Part shown: piece after piece, positions 6,743-15,441 of the stretch
How the letters are laid out: each line of letters starts with the position of its first letter
Position numbering within the stretch: the stretch's first letter is position 1
Assembly (NCBI RefSeq): GCF_029871205.1
Contig: NZ_SSOJ01000059.1
Span: 1-38,120 of the forward strand
Direction of reading: 5' to 3'
Source: Pseudomonas sp. BN417
GTDB lineage: Bacteria > Pseudomonadota > Gammaproteobacteria > Pseudomonadales > Pseudomonadaceae
Length of the DNA stretch: 38,120 bases
Position numbers and translations under genes: made by a program
Notes under the pieces: generated by a model
Databases searched by the model: none
What the model was told of the DNA's origin: nothing
Seen by the model: the letters and a program-made list of their open reading frames with translations, nothing else

Positions 6743-8515
6743 ATGAATTCTGATGTACACAAGGCCGAGGACCGGCCGTTCGACTGGGCCGGGCTTGGCT
6801 GGCTCTTCCTGTTCTTCTGGTATTTCTCGGGCGTCACCCAACTGCTGATCCAGGTCACCGGCACGAGCGGTTTCGCCGGATTCCGCCAGGCCTTCCTGCT
6901 CAGCGGCCTGTGGCTGATCCCCGTGCTGCTCTTCCCGCAGCGCACGCGCGGCATCGCCGGCGGGCTCGGCCTGCTGCTCTGGTTGGCGTCGCTGCCGGCC
7001 TTCGGCTACTTCCTGGTCTACGGCCAGGAATTCTCCCAGAGCGTCATTTTCATCATGTTCGAGTCGAACGTGGCCGAAGGCTCCGAGTACCTGACCCAGT
7101 ACTTCGCCTGGTGGATGGTCCCGGCTTTCCTCGGCTATGCCCTGGGCGCCGTGCTGCTCTGGACCCGCCTGCGCCCGGTCTACCTGCCTCGCCGCAGGGC
7201 GCTGGTGGCGAGCCTGGCGCTGCTGGCGGCGCTGGTGGGCTATCCGGCGGTGAAGCAGGGCCTGGGCAACGAGACCTTCGAGGCCGCCCGCGACAGCTTC
7301 GAGAGGCGCATGGAGCCGGCCGTGCCCTGGCAACTGCTGGTGGGTTACAGGCAGTACCGCCAGCAACTGGCGGAAATGGATGACCTGCTGCAGGGCAATG
7401 CGCGCATCGCGCCGCTGGCCAACCTCAAGGACGCCAACGCCGGCTTGCCGGCGACCCTGGTGCTGGTGATCGGCGAATCCACCAACCGTCAGCGCATGAG
7501 CCTCTACGGCTACCCGCGCCAGACCACACCGAACCTCGACCGCATCCGCGACCAGCTGGACGTGTTCGACAACGTCATCACCCCGCGCCCCTACACCATA
7601 GAGGCGCTGCAGCAGGTGCTGACCTTCGCCGACGAGAAGAACCCGGACCTCTACCTGACCAAGCCGTCGTTGCTGAACATGATGAAGCAGGCGGGCTACA
7701 AGACCTACTGGATCACCAACCAGCAGACCCTGACCAAGCGCAACACCATGCTCACCACCTTCTCCAAGCAGGCGGACGAGCAGTTCTACCTGAACAACAA
7801 CCGCAACCAGAACGCCCGCCAGTACGATGACGACGTGCTGCCGCCGTTCGAGAAGGTGCTGGCCGACCCGGCACCGCGCAAGTTCATCGTGGTGCACCTG
7901 CTGGGCACCCACATGAGCTACCAGTACCGCTACCCGCCGGCCTACGAGCGCTTCACCGACCGCCAGGGCGTGCCGGCCAACGTCACCGACGACCAGTTGC
8001 CCACCTACAACAGCTACGACAACGCCGTGCTGTTCAACGACCACGTGGTGTCCAGCCTGATCGAGCGCTTCTCCGACAGCCGCGCCAACGGCTTCCTGCT
8101 CTACCTCTCGGACCATGGCGAGGCGGTATTCGACCCGGAGCAGCCCGAGGTTCTGGGGCGCAACGAAGCGGCGCCCACCGCGCCCATGTACACCATCCCC
8201 TTCATGCTTTGGCGCTCGCCGCAGTGGCGCGACGAGCATCCGCAGGAGCTGGGCGCGAGTCTCGGCAGGCCCTACAGCAGTTCCAGTTTCATCCACACCT
8301 GGGCGGACCTGGCCGGTATCCGCTTCGACGACTTCGACCCCAGCCGCAGCCTGGTCAATGCCGCTTTCCAGCCGCGCCCGCGGTTGATCGGTGATCCCTA
8401 CCAGCCCAAGGCGCTGATCGACTTCAGCCTGATCAAGCCCAAGCCCAAGGGCGCCGACCTGGAAGTGGTCAGCGGGGAGCGCGAACCTGTCGGCAGAAAA
8501 GCGCCGCCGGGTTGA
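6743..8515 (+). CDS. Phosphoethanolamine transferase, CptA/EptC-type (sulfatase fold)
   Basis: Inner-membrane enzyme of the alkaline-phosphatase/sulfatase superfamily, predicted to add phosphoethanolamine to lipopolysaccharide (core or heptose). About five membrane segments lie in residues 15-170, followed by a periplasmic catalytic domain. VIGESTNRQRMSLYGY (242-257) holds the metal-binding Glu and nucleophile Thr, HLLGTH is at 385-390 and LSDHGE at 455-460. The start is taken at ATG 6743 because GGGCGG at 6731-6736 is 6 bases away. In-frame ATGs at 6719 and 6737 have no spaced ribosome site. The exact acceptor cannot be told from sequence. It ends within a terminator hairpin. Confidence 0.8.
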   Translation: MNSDVHKAEDRPFDWAGLGWLFLFFWYFSGVTQLLIQVTGTSGFAGFRQAFLLSGLWLIPVLLFPQRTRGIAGGLGLLLWLASLPAFGYFLVYGQEFSQSVIFIMFESNVAEGSEYLTQYFAWWMVPAFLGYALGAVLLWTRLRPVYLPRRRALVASLALLAALVGYPAVKQGLGNETFEAARDSFERRMEPAVPWQLLVGYRQYRQQLAEMDDLLQGNARIAPLANLKDANAGLPATLVLVIGESTNRQRMSLYGYPRQTTPNLDRIRDQLDVFDNVITPRPYTIEALQQVLTFADEKNPDLYLTKPSLLNMMKQAGYKTYWITNQQTLTKRNTMLTTFSKQADEQFYLNNNRNQNARQYDDDVLPPFEKVLADPAPRKFIVVHLLGTHMSYQYRYPPAYERFTDRQGVPANVTDDQLPTYNSYDNAVLFNDHVVSSLIERFSDSRANGFLLYLSDHGEAVFDPEQPEVLGRNEAAPTAPMYTIPFMLWRSPQWRDEHPQELGASLGRPYSSSSFIHTWADLAGIRFDDFDPSRSLVNAAFQPRPRLIGDPYQPKALIDFSLIKPKPKGADLEVVSGEREPVGRKAPPG

Positions 8516-8531
8516 CCGGCGGGGCGTTTTT
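8497..8531 (+). terminator. Rho-independent terminator overlapping a stop codon
   Basis: AAAA, then CGCCGCCGG GTTGA CCGGCGGGGCG, then TTTTT. A near-perfect G+C stem with a T-tract on one side and an A-tract on the other. The TGA at 8513-8515 of the transferase gene lies in the loop. Confidence 0.88.
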
Positions 8532-8590
8532 GTCTGTAGTGCGCCTGCGCTGAACCGCAGCGCCCCGAATCCCCTCTGCAAGGACCCACC

Positions 8591-9505
8591 ATGGCCGGAG
8601 CCAGCCTGCTGACCCTGATCGACGACATCGCCACGCTGCTCGATGACGTCTCGGTAATGACCAAAGTCGCCGCGAAGAAGACCGCCGGCGTGCTGGGCGA
8701 TGACCTGGCGCTGAACGCCCAGCAGGTCAGCGGCGTGAGTGCCGAGCGCGAGCTGCCGGTGGTCTGGGCCGTGGCCAAGGGTTCGATGGTGAACAAGGCC
8801 ATCCTGGTGCCGGCGGCGTTGCTGATCAGCGCCTTCGCGCCCTGGGCGGTGATCCCGCTGCTGATGCTCGGTGGCGCCTTCCTCTGCTTCGAGGGCTTCG
8901 AGAAGCTGGCGCACAAGTGGCTGCACAGCGCTGAGGAAGACGAGCAGCACCATGCGGCGCTGACGGAGGCCGTGGCCAATCCGGCGGTGGACCTGGTGGC
9001 CATGGAGAAGGGCAAGATCAAGGGGGCGATTCGCACCGACTTCATCCTTTCCGCCGAGATCATCGTGATCACCCTGGGCACGGTCGCCGATGCCGCCTTC
9101 GGCAAGCAGGTGGCGGTGCTGGCCGGCATCGCACTGATCATGACGGTGGGCGTGTACGGCCTGGTGGCGGGCATCGTCAAACTGGACGACCTGGGCTTCT
9201 ACCTCGTTCGCCGGACCAGTGCGGCGGCCCAGGCCATCGGTCGCGGCATCCTCGCCGCCGCGCCCTGGATGATGAAGGGCCTGTCGGTGCTGGGCACCGC
9301 AGCCATGTTCCTGGTGGGCGGCAGCATCATCCTCCACGGCATTCCGCCGGCCCATCACCTGCTGGAGCCTGTCCTGGCCGCTTCCGGCGGTTTCGCCTGG
9401 CTGGTGCAGATCCTGATCGACGGCCTGGTGGGTGTCCTTTCCGGCGCGCTGGCGCTGGCGGGGGTGAGTCTGGTGAAAAAGGTGATTTCTGCCGTCAGGG
9501 GCTGA
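8591..9505 (+). CDS. DUF808 (YedI-like) inner-membrane protein
   Basis: This 304-aa protein starts [20 protein letters not shown] and continues with [20 protein letters not shown], the conserved opening of the DUF808/YedI family. Several hydrophobic segments follow, roughly at residues 78-105, 153-200, 235-255 and 265-303. AAGGA precedes the ATG. Function in the family is unknown. It is flanked upstream by a terminator and downstream by a convergent gene, so it is probably monocistronic. Confidence 0.88.
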   Translation: MAGASLLTLIDDIATLLDDVSVMTKVAAKKTAGVLGDDLALNAQQVSGVSAERELPVVWAVAKGSMVNKAILVPAALLISAFAPWAVIPLLMLGGAFLCFEGFEKLAHKWLHSAEEDEQHHAALTEAVANPAVDLVAMEKGKIKGAIRTDFILSAEIIVITLGTVADAAFGKQVAVLAGIALIMTVGVYGLVAGIVKLDDLGFYLVRRTSAAAQAIGRGILAAAPWMMKGLSVLGTAAMFLVGGSIILHGIPPAHHLLEPVLAASGGFAWLVQILIDGLVGVLSGALALAGVSLVKKVISAVRG

Positions 9506-9634
9506 GTCTGGAGGGCGGTATCCGCATGGGTATCGCTCCGCTCGCGGAACGCCGCCCGACCCATCCTGCGGGTCACGGGCTGGGCCATCTGGCTCGATGG
9601 TCGGCCCACCGTTTTGCACATCGCTTGATAGGGC

Positions 9635-10033
9635 TTAGCGGCCGATGGGCTTGAACGCGCAGTAGCCGGGGCGCGGGCCGATCTTCGGGTGGTTGCGGCA
9701 GGTTTCCGGGCGCTTGTCGTAGACGGTGCAGAGACGGCTCTTGCGGTCGAGGAAGTAGCAGTCGTTGTTGCCCATGCGGGTCAGGGTGAAGATTCCGGAC
9801 TTCTGGTTGAAGCGTTCCACCACCCCGTCCTTCATCAGGCGCTTGGCGATGTTCTTCGGCGGCTCGCCGCGTTCGAACTCGGCCACCAGCTCCAGGCGGA
9901 TCAGGTCGCTCAGACGCACTTCGACCGGCATCGTGCAGCAACTGGAGACGCAGGCGTGGCACATGGTCTTTTCGTATTTGATCCAGGTGTCCGTCCGGTC
10001 GAGGTCGGCACCGACGATCATCATGGTCTTCAT
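9635..10033 (-). CDS. YkgJ-family cysteine cluster protein
   Basis: 132 aa with CHACVSSCC (Cys25, 28, 32, 33) and further Cys at 92, 102, 112 and 125, including CRNHPKIGPRPGYC near the end. This is the CxxCxxxCC pattern of YkgJ (putative zinc- or iron-cluster-binding) proteins; the cellular role is not known. No strong Shine-Dalgarno precedes the ATG at 10033. In-frame ATGs at 10024 and 10021 are alternatives. It is convergent with the DUF808 gene and divergent from the DUF2339 gene. Confidence 0.85.
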   Translation of the reverse strand: MKTMMIVGADLDRTDTWIKYEKTMCHACVSSCCTMPVEVRLSDLIRLELVAEFERGEPPKNIAKRLMKDGVVERFNQKSGIFTLTRMGNNDCYFLDRKSRLCTVYDKRPETCRNHPKIGPRPGYCAFKPIGR

Positions 10034-10296
10034 GGTCGGCGAGCAGGGTAGGGGATGAGGGCGGGCATCATAGCGATGTCGGTGAAAAAGTGAACAGTTT
10101 CCCGCCGGGAAGCACGAAATTTCCCTTTGTCTTGCCGCATTTTTACCAATCCCGTGCTGAGCTGTAGGAAGTTTCTGTGTCTGTGGGCCAGTTGGCGTTC
10201 GTCTCTATTGGGCCGGTGCCTGGCTCCTGTAGCTTCTGGCCGATCGTGGCTGCGATGGATGCGGCCCAAGTGCTCAATCATCCGGGATAACGCTGC

Positions 10297-13200
10297 ATGC
10301 AATGGATTTTCATGCTGGTTGGCCTGGCCTTCGGGGCCGGGATAGATGAAAGCGTCGTCGGCGCCCTGCTCGGTGGCCTGATGGGCCTGGGGCTTGGCCA
10401 GGCCATCCGTCTGCAGGGGCTGGCCCGGGAGAACGCCGAGCTGCGCAAGGCGCTCGACGGCTTCGCCGCCCGTTTCGACAAGGGCACACAGGCCATCCAC
10501 GAGCGTCTGCTCAAGGTGGAACAGGGCAGGGCGCAGGCGACTGAAAAAGCGCCGCCCCCGGTCGCCGAGGCACCAGCGCCAGTGGCAGAGGCTGCACCTG
10601 AACAGGAAGCCGAACTGGTTTGGGAGCTGCCACCCGAGGTGCTGGAGGAGCCGGCCGCCGTCCAGACGCCGCCCCCCGAGCGCAGGCCGGAGCCGGTCGC
10701 CGCCGATGCCTGGGGCCGTGAAGCCCGCCCCGGCACTGCGCGCCAGGCGCCAGCGGCGCCGCCCAAACCGCCCAAACCGCGCGAACCCTCCCTGCTCGAA
10801 CGCGGTTTCGCCGCCGCCCGCAACTGGCTGTTCGGCGGCAACACCGTGCTGCGCATCGGCGTCGTCCTGCTGTTCCTCGGCCTGGCCTTCCTCCTGCGCT
10901 ATGCCACCGAGGGCATGGTGGTGCCCATCGAGTTGCGCTATGCCGGCGTGGCCCTGGCGGCCGTCGTCCTGCTCGTCCTCGGCTGGTGGCTGCGCCGGCG
11001 CAATCCCAACTACGGCCTGATGCTCCAAGGTGCCGGTATCGCCGTGCTCTACCTGACGGTATTCGCCGCCATGCGCCTGCACCCCTTGCTGGAGCCGGAA
11101 ATGGCCTTCGGTCTGCTGGTGGTCGTGACCCTGTTCTCCGCCATCCTGGCCGTGGCCCAGGACGCCCTGGGCCTGGCCGCCGCCGTGGCCCTGGGCGGTT
11201 TCGCCGCGCCCATCCTCACTTCCAGCGGCAGCGGCAACCATGTGGCGCTGTTCAGCTACTTTGCCCTGCTCAACGCCGGCATCTTCGCCATCGCCTGGTT
11301 CAAGGCCTGGCGCCTGCTCAACCTGATCGGCTTCGTCGGCACCTTCGGCATTGGCTTCGCCTGGGGCCTGCGCTCCTATCGTCCCGAGCTGTTCGCCAGC
11401 ACCGAGCCCTTCCTGGTGCTGTTCTTCCTGATGTACGTGGGCATCGGCCTGCTGTTCGCCCGGCGCAAGCTGCTGGAGGCCGCCGATGCGCCCGCCGAGC
11501 GCGACGAGCTGCTGCGCTGGTCGGCGCGCCAGGCCGATACGGTGGACGGCACCGTGCTGTTCGGCCCACCGATCATCGGCTTTGGCCTGCAGCTGGCCCT
11601 GATCCGCCATATCGAGTTCGGCGCCGCCTTCAGCGCCCTGGCCCTGGGCCTGTTCTACCTGTTGCTGGCGCGCACCCTGGCGGGGCGCACGGCCGGCCGT
11701 GCCCTGCTGCTGGTGGAAACCTGCCTGGCCCTGGGCGTGGTCTTCGGCAGCCTCGCCATCCCGCTGGGGCTGGACGCCCGCTGGACTTCCGCGGCCTGGG
11801 CGGTGGAAGGCGCCGGCATCTACTGGCTGGGCCTGCGCCAGGGCCGCCCGCTGGCGCGGGCCTTCGCCTTGCTGCTGCAGTTCGGTGCTGCTCTGGCTTT
11901 CCTCGGTGGGTTGGACGTGGGAACCGAGACCCTGCTGGACGGCTCACCCCTGGGCGCGCTGATGCTGGGCGCAGCGCTGCTGTTCAGCTTCCGGCAACTG
12001 CGCCTGGCGCCCGTTGAGGCCGCCACCGACCTGGAGCACCGGGGCCTGCCGGTGCTGGCCTGCGCCGGGCTGGCGTTCCTCTACCTGATGGCGCCGCTGG
12101 TCTTTGCCGTCGAGGGCACGGCCATCGCCTGGGCCCTGGCCGGCCTGGCGACCCTCTTCGCGGGGTTGCGCCTGCAATCGCGCACCTTCCTGTTCAGCGC
12201 CTTCGCCGTGCAGCTGCTCGGCGGCGCGATCTTCCTGCTCGACCTGGACGGATCGGGCCTCGGCAGCGGCGGCGTGCCCGGCTGGCGTGGCCTGCTGGTG
12301 GCCTCGCTGATCGGACTGGCACTGATCGCCGGCATGCTGCTGGCCGCCCGCGACCCGCTGGTGCGCAGTGATGCCCGGCTGCTGCGCAGCCTGTCGCTGG
12401 TGCTGCTGGCGGGCCTGGCCTTCGTCAACCTGGCGGTGCTCTTCGTGCTGCCCTGGCGTACCGCCAGCGCGGTCTGGGGTGGCAGCGGCCTGTTGATCCT
12501 CTGGCTCAGCTTGCACTTGCAGCAACGCGCCGGTTTCTACTTCGGCCTGTTCCTGCAATTGCTGGCCGGCTTCAGCTTCCTGGCGGTGAGCCCGTTGCTG
12601 CTGGGCGAGCTGAGTGGCGACGGCCTGCGTCCGCTGGCCCATGCCGGGTTCTGGACGCCGGCGGTGCTGGCCCTGGCAGCCTTCGTCGGTGCCTGGCGCC
12701 TGCAGCGGGCGGACCGCAGCGAAACGGACATGGGCAGCCTCAGCCTCGGCCATCTGGCGCAGCTGTTGCTGGCCTGGAGCGCCGGCTGGTGGGCGCTGAC
12801 CTGGCTGACGGAGCTCGGCCGCTTCGCCGCCCCCGAGTTGCAGGTGTCGTTGGCCCTGCTGCTGGCCGCCGCCAGTGTCGCCTTCGCCACCTGGTTGGCC
12901 CGGCGCGAGCAATGGCGGGCGCTGGCGTTGCTCTGCCTGCTGCTGGCGCCGGCTGGTTTTGTGGCCCTGGCCCAGGCCTGGCAGCCGCAGTACCACCCGG
13001 CGGCGGACTTCGGCTGGGCCGGCTGGGGCGCGCTGTTCGCCGTGCACCTGCTGGCCCTGCGCCGGCTCGACGGGTTGCTGCCCGCGGGCGCCCGCAGCGC
13101 TGCCCATGTGCTGGGCTGCTGGCTGCTGCTCGGGGTGCTGGCGCTGGAGCTGCGTTACCTGCTGATGCTGCTTTCCGAGCAGTACAACGCCTGGCGCTGG

Positions 13201-13893
13201 CTGGGCTGGGCGCTGCTGCCGAGCGCCTGGCTGCTGCTGGTGGCCTTGCGGCCGCAGTTGCCCTGGCCGGTGGCCGCCTACCCGCGGGAGTACCGCCTCT
13301 GGGCTTCCCTGCCGCTGGCTGTGCTGATGCTCGCCTGGTTCTGGATCGCCAATGCCTGGAGCGATGGCGCCGCCGAACCGTTGCCCTACCTGCCGTTGCT
13401 CAACCCCCTGGAGCTGGGCCTGCTGTTCGCCCTGCTCGGCGTCTGCCTCTGGCTGCGCGACTGCCTGCCGCAGTTCGGCCCGGTGGCGCTGCCGAACTGG
13501 CTGCCCCAGGGCGTGGCGGGCGTCTCGCTGTTCGCCCTGGCCACAGCCACCGTGTTCCGCAGTGCCCACCACTGGGGCGGGGTGCCTTACACGCTTGCGG
13601 CGCAGCTGGACTCCATGCTGGTGCAGGCGGGACTGTCCATCGTCTGGACCAGTATCGCCCTCGGCCTGATGGTTGGCGGTCACCTGCGTGCCCGGCGCGA
13701 GTTCTGGCTGGTGGGCGCCGCGCTGATCGCGCTGGTGGTGGCCAAGCTGTTCTTTGTCGAACTGGGCAATCGCGGTGGCCTGGAGCGCATCGTGTCTTTC
13801 ATCGGCGTCGGCGTCCTGCTGCTGGTCGTCGGCTACTTCGCGCCCCTGCCGCCCAGGCGCGCGGAACCTGAACAAGAGCGAGTCAACGCATGA
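10297..13893 (+). CDS. DUF2339 large multi-spanning membrane protein
   Basis: 1198 aa. A short N-terminal hydrophobic segment with Gly-rich helix is followed by a coiled-coil-like charged stretch (residues 42-75) and an Ala/Pro-rich linker (about 80-165). Then come more than 20 predicted membrane helices to the end, beginning at LERGFAAARNWLFGGNTVLR, the typical DUF2339 entry motif. The family is described only as predicted membrane proteins. The start ATG at 10297 has a weak ribosome site; the hydrophobic MQWIFMLVGLAFG start fits the family. The stop overlaps the start of the DUF3999 gene (ATGA), so the two products are made together. Confidence 0.87.
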   Translation: MQWIFMLVGLAFGAGIDESVVGALLGGLMGLGLGQAIRLQGLARENAELRKALDGFAARFDKGTQAIHERLLKVEQGRAQATEKAPPPVAEAPAPVAEAAPEQEAELVWELPPEVLEEPAAVQTPPPERRPEPVAADAWGREARPGTARQAPAAPPKPPKPREPSLLERGFAAARNWLFGGNTVLRIGVVLLFLGLAFLLRYATEGMVVPIELRYAGVALAAVVLLVLGWWLRRRNPNYGLMLQGAGIAVLYLTVFAAMRLHPLLEPEMAFGLLVVVTLFSAILAVAQDALGLAAAVALGGFAAPILTSSGSGNHVALFSYFALLNAGIFAIAWFKAWRLLNLIGFVGTFGIGFAWGLRSYRPELFASTEPFLVLFFLMYVGIGLLFARRKLLEAADAPAERDELLRWSARQADTVDGTVLFGPPIIGFGLQLALIRHIEFGAAFSALALGLFYLLLARTLAGRTAGRALLLVETCLALGVVFGSLAIPLGLDARWTSAAWAVEGAGIYWLGLRQGRPLARAFALLLQFGAALAFLGGLDVGTETLLDGSPLGALMLGAALLFSFRQLRLAPVEAATDLEHRGLPVLACAGLAFLYLMAPLVFAVEGTAIAWALAGLATLFAGLRLQSRTFLFSAFAVQLLGGAIFLLDLDGSGLGSGGVPGWRGLLVASLIGLALIAGMLLAARDPLVRSDARLLRSLSLVLLAGLAFVNLAVLFVLPWRTASAVWGGSGLLILWLSLHLQQRAGFYFGLFLQLLAGFSFLAVSPLLLGELSGDGLRPLAHAGFWTPAVLALAAFVGAWRLQRADRSETDMGSLSLGHLAQLLLAWSAGWWALTWLTELGRFAAPELQVSLALLLAAASVAFATWLARREQWRALALLCLLLAPAGFVALAQAWQPQYHPAADFGWAGWGALFAVHLLALRRLDGLLPAGARSAAHVLGCWLLLGVLALELRYLLMLLSEQYNAWRWLGWALLPSAWLLLVALRPQLPWPVAAYPREYRLWASLPLAVLMLAWFWIANAWSDGAAEPLPYLPLLNPLELGLLFALLGVCLWLRDCLPQFGPVALPNWLPQGVAGVSLFALATATVFRSAHHWGGVPYTLAAQLDSMLVQAGLSIVWTSIALGLMVGGHLRARREFWLVGAALIALVVAKLFFVELGNRGGLERIVSFIGVGVLLLVVGYFAPLPPRRAEPEQERVNA

Positions 13894-15272
13894 TCGACTG
13901 GTCTCACCTGCGCCGCCCCGGCCTGGCCCTGCTGGTCGGCCTGGGGCTGCTTTGCCAACCGCTGCTCGCCGCCGAGCAGCCGGATGATTTTTCCACCCGA
14001 GTCGAGTTGCGCCTGGAAGGCGAGGGTCCCTGGTACCGCATGGACCTGCCCATGGCCCTGCACTTCGCCGCGCGCCACGCCGACCTGCGCGACCTGCGGG
14101 TGTTCAATGCCGAGGGGGAGGCCCTGGCCTATGCCCTGACCCGCAGTGCCGCCAGCGAGCGCCGCGCCCGCCATGAGCACGTGTTGCGCGCGTTTCCGCT
14201 GCGCGGCCCGGCCGAAGGCACCGCCGCCCTGCCCAGCGTGCGGGTGGAGCGCAGCACCACCGGTACCCTGGTGCAGGTGGTGCCGGAAAGCCCGGCAGCG
14301 GCCGGTGAGCAACTGCGCGGCTGGCTGCTGGACGCCAGTGCCGTGCAGGCGCCGCTGGAGAAGCTGACCCTGGACTGGAGCGCCGACGACGGCTTCCAGC
14401 ACTTCAGCGTCGAAGCCAGTGACGACCTGCAGCGCTGGGAGTCCTGGGGCGACGGCCAGGTGGCCCGGCTGTCCTTCGCCGACCAGCGGATCGACCAGCG
14501 CGAGGTAAGCCTGCCGGGCCGCCCCGCGCGTTACTTGCGCCTGCTCTGGCTGAGCCCGCAGCGGGCCCCCGAGCTGTCGGCGGTGAAGGTGGTGAGCGCC
14601 AGCCGTGAAAGCCTGCCGGCTGCCATGGCCTGGTCGGCGCCGCTGGAGCCGATCAGCGCCAAGGACGGGCAGTACCTCTGGGACTTGCCCCTGGGGCTTC
14701 CGATCGAACGCCTGCGCATCGCCGTCGAGCGGCCGGGGAGCCTGCTGCCGGTGAGCGTGGAGGCCCGCCGCGACGGCGCGCCGCAGTGGCAGCCGCTGGC
14801 TTCGGGCCTGCTCTACCGGCTGCCCCAGGAGGGCAAGGAGGTCGCCCGGGAGGAACTCGATCTGCCGGGCTGGATGGCGGTCAAGCAATTGCGCCTGAGC
14901 GTCGACCAGCGCGCCGGCGGTTTCGGCCAGCAGGTGCCGCGCCTGGAGGTGGGCATGCACGCCACCCAGGTGGTCTTCCTCTCCCGCGGCACCCCGCCCT
15001 TCACCCTGGCCCTGGGCAATCTCGAGGCCCGCCGCGAGGAGCTGCCCCTGGCGACCCTGGTGCCGGGTTTCGACAGCGCCAGCCTGGCGAAGATGGGCCA
15101 CGCCGAGGCGGTGGCGATTCCGCCCCAGACAGGGCTGCGACCGACGGAGCACGAAAGCGCCCGGCAGGTCGTCTGGAAGCGCGTCGGCCTCTGGGCAGTG
15201 CTGCTGCTGGGCGTCGGCCTGCTGGGCGCCATGGCCTTCAGTCTGCTGCGGCGGCCGGCGGCTCGCTCCTGA
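13890..15272 (+). CDS. DUF3999 secreted, membrane-anchored protein
   Basis: 460 aa with a signal peptide (hydrophobic residues 12-27, ending LLAA) and a long periplasmic region. A single C-terminal helix (about 430-453) is followed by RRPAARS, so the bulk should face the periplasm. It matches DUF3999 in layout and in its constant pairing with DUF2339. ATGA overlap with the upstream gene implies translational coupling and probably a shared complex at the inner membrane (inference). The pair sits upstream of estA-fbp-hut markers as in other Pseudomonas. Confidence 0.82.
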   Translation: MIDWSHLRRPGLALLVGLGLLCQPLLAAEQPDDFSTRVELRLEGEGPWYRMDLPMALHFAARHADLRDLRVFNAEGEALAYALTRSAASERRARHEHVLRAFPLRGPAEGTAALPSVRVERSTTGTLVQVVPESPAAAGEQLRGWLLDASAVQAPLEKLTLDWSADDGFQHFSVEASDDLQRWESWGDGQVARLSFADQRIDQREVSLPGRPARYLRLLWLSPQRAPELSAVKVVSASRESLPAAMAWSAPLEPISAKDGQYLWDLPLGLPIERLRIAVERPGSLLPVSVEARRDGAPQWQPLASGLLYRLPQEGKEVAREELDLPGWMAVKQLRLSVDQRAGGFGQQVPRLEVGMHATQVVFLSRGTPPFTLALGNLEARREELPLATLVPGFDSASLAKMGHAEAVAIPPQTGLRPTEHESARQVVWKRVGLWAVLLLGVGLLGAMAFSLLRRPAARS

Positions 15273-15441
15273 GGCCCCTGGAGCGGAGCCGCCGCGGCGA
15301 CGATGGCGTTTTGCTGTATCTTTGCCCGGTCATTTTCCGGGCCGCCGTGGGCGGTCCCAACCTCAGGTCAGGACGGCCAGTGCCCAGCCTCGAACAGCCT
15401 CACTCGATAGCTCTCGCCTGTTTTCTCGCCATTTCCGGGGA

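Noticed and set aside
6728-9619. 963-codon open frame on the minus strand across the transferase and DUF808 genes
   Set aside because: It is a shadow of GC-rich codon bias: Gln/His/Arg/Gly-rich with no domain, antisense to two recognisable genes and a terminator.
11944-13875. 643-codon minus-strand frame opposite the DUF2339 gene
   Set aside because: Gln/Gly/Arg-rich antisense shadow with no start signal; the same holds for the other long antisense frames at 4576-6438, 15400-16893 and 17213-18637.
15319-15341. GCCCGG-TCATTTT-CCGGGC hairpin after the DUF3999 gene considered as a terminator
   Set aside because: Stem of only six pairs and no T-tract; left out of the feature list.
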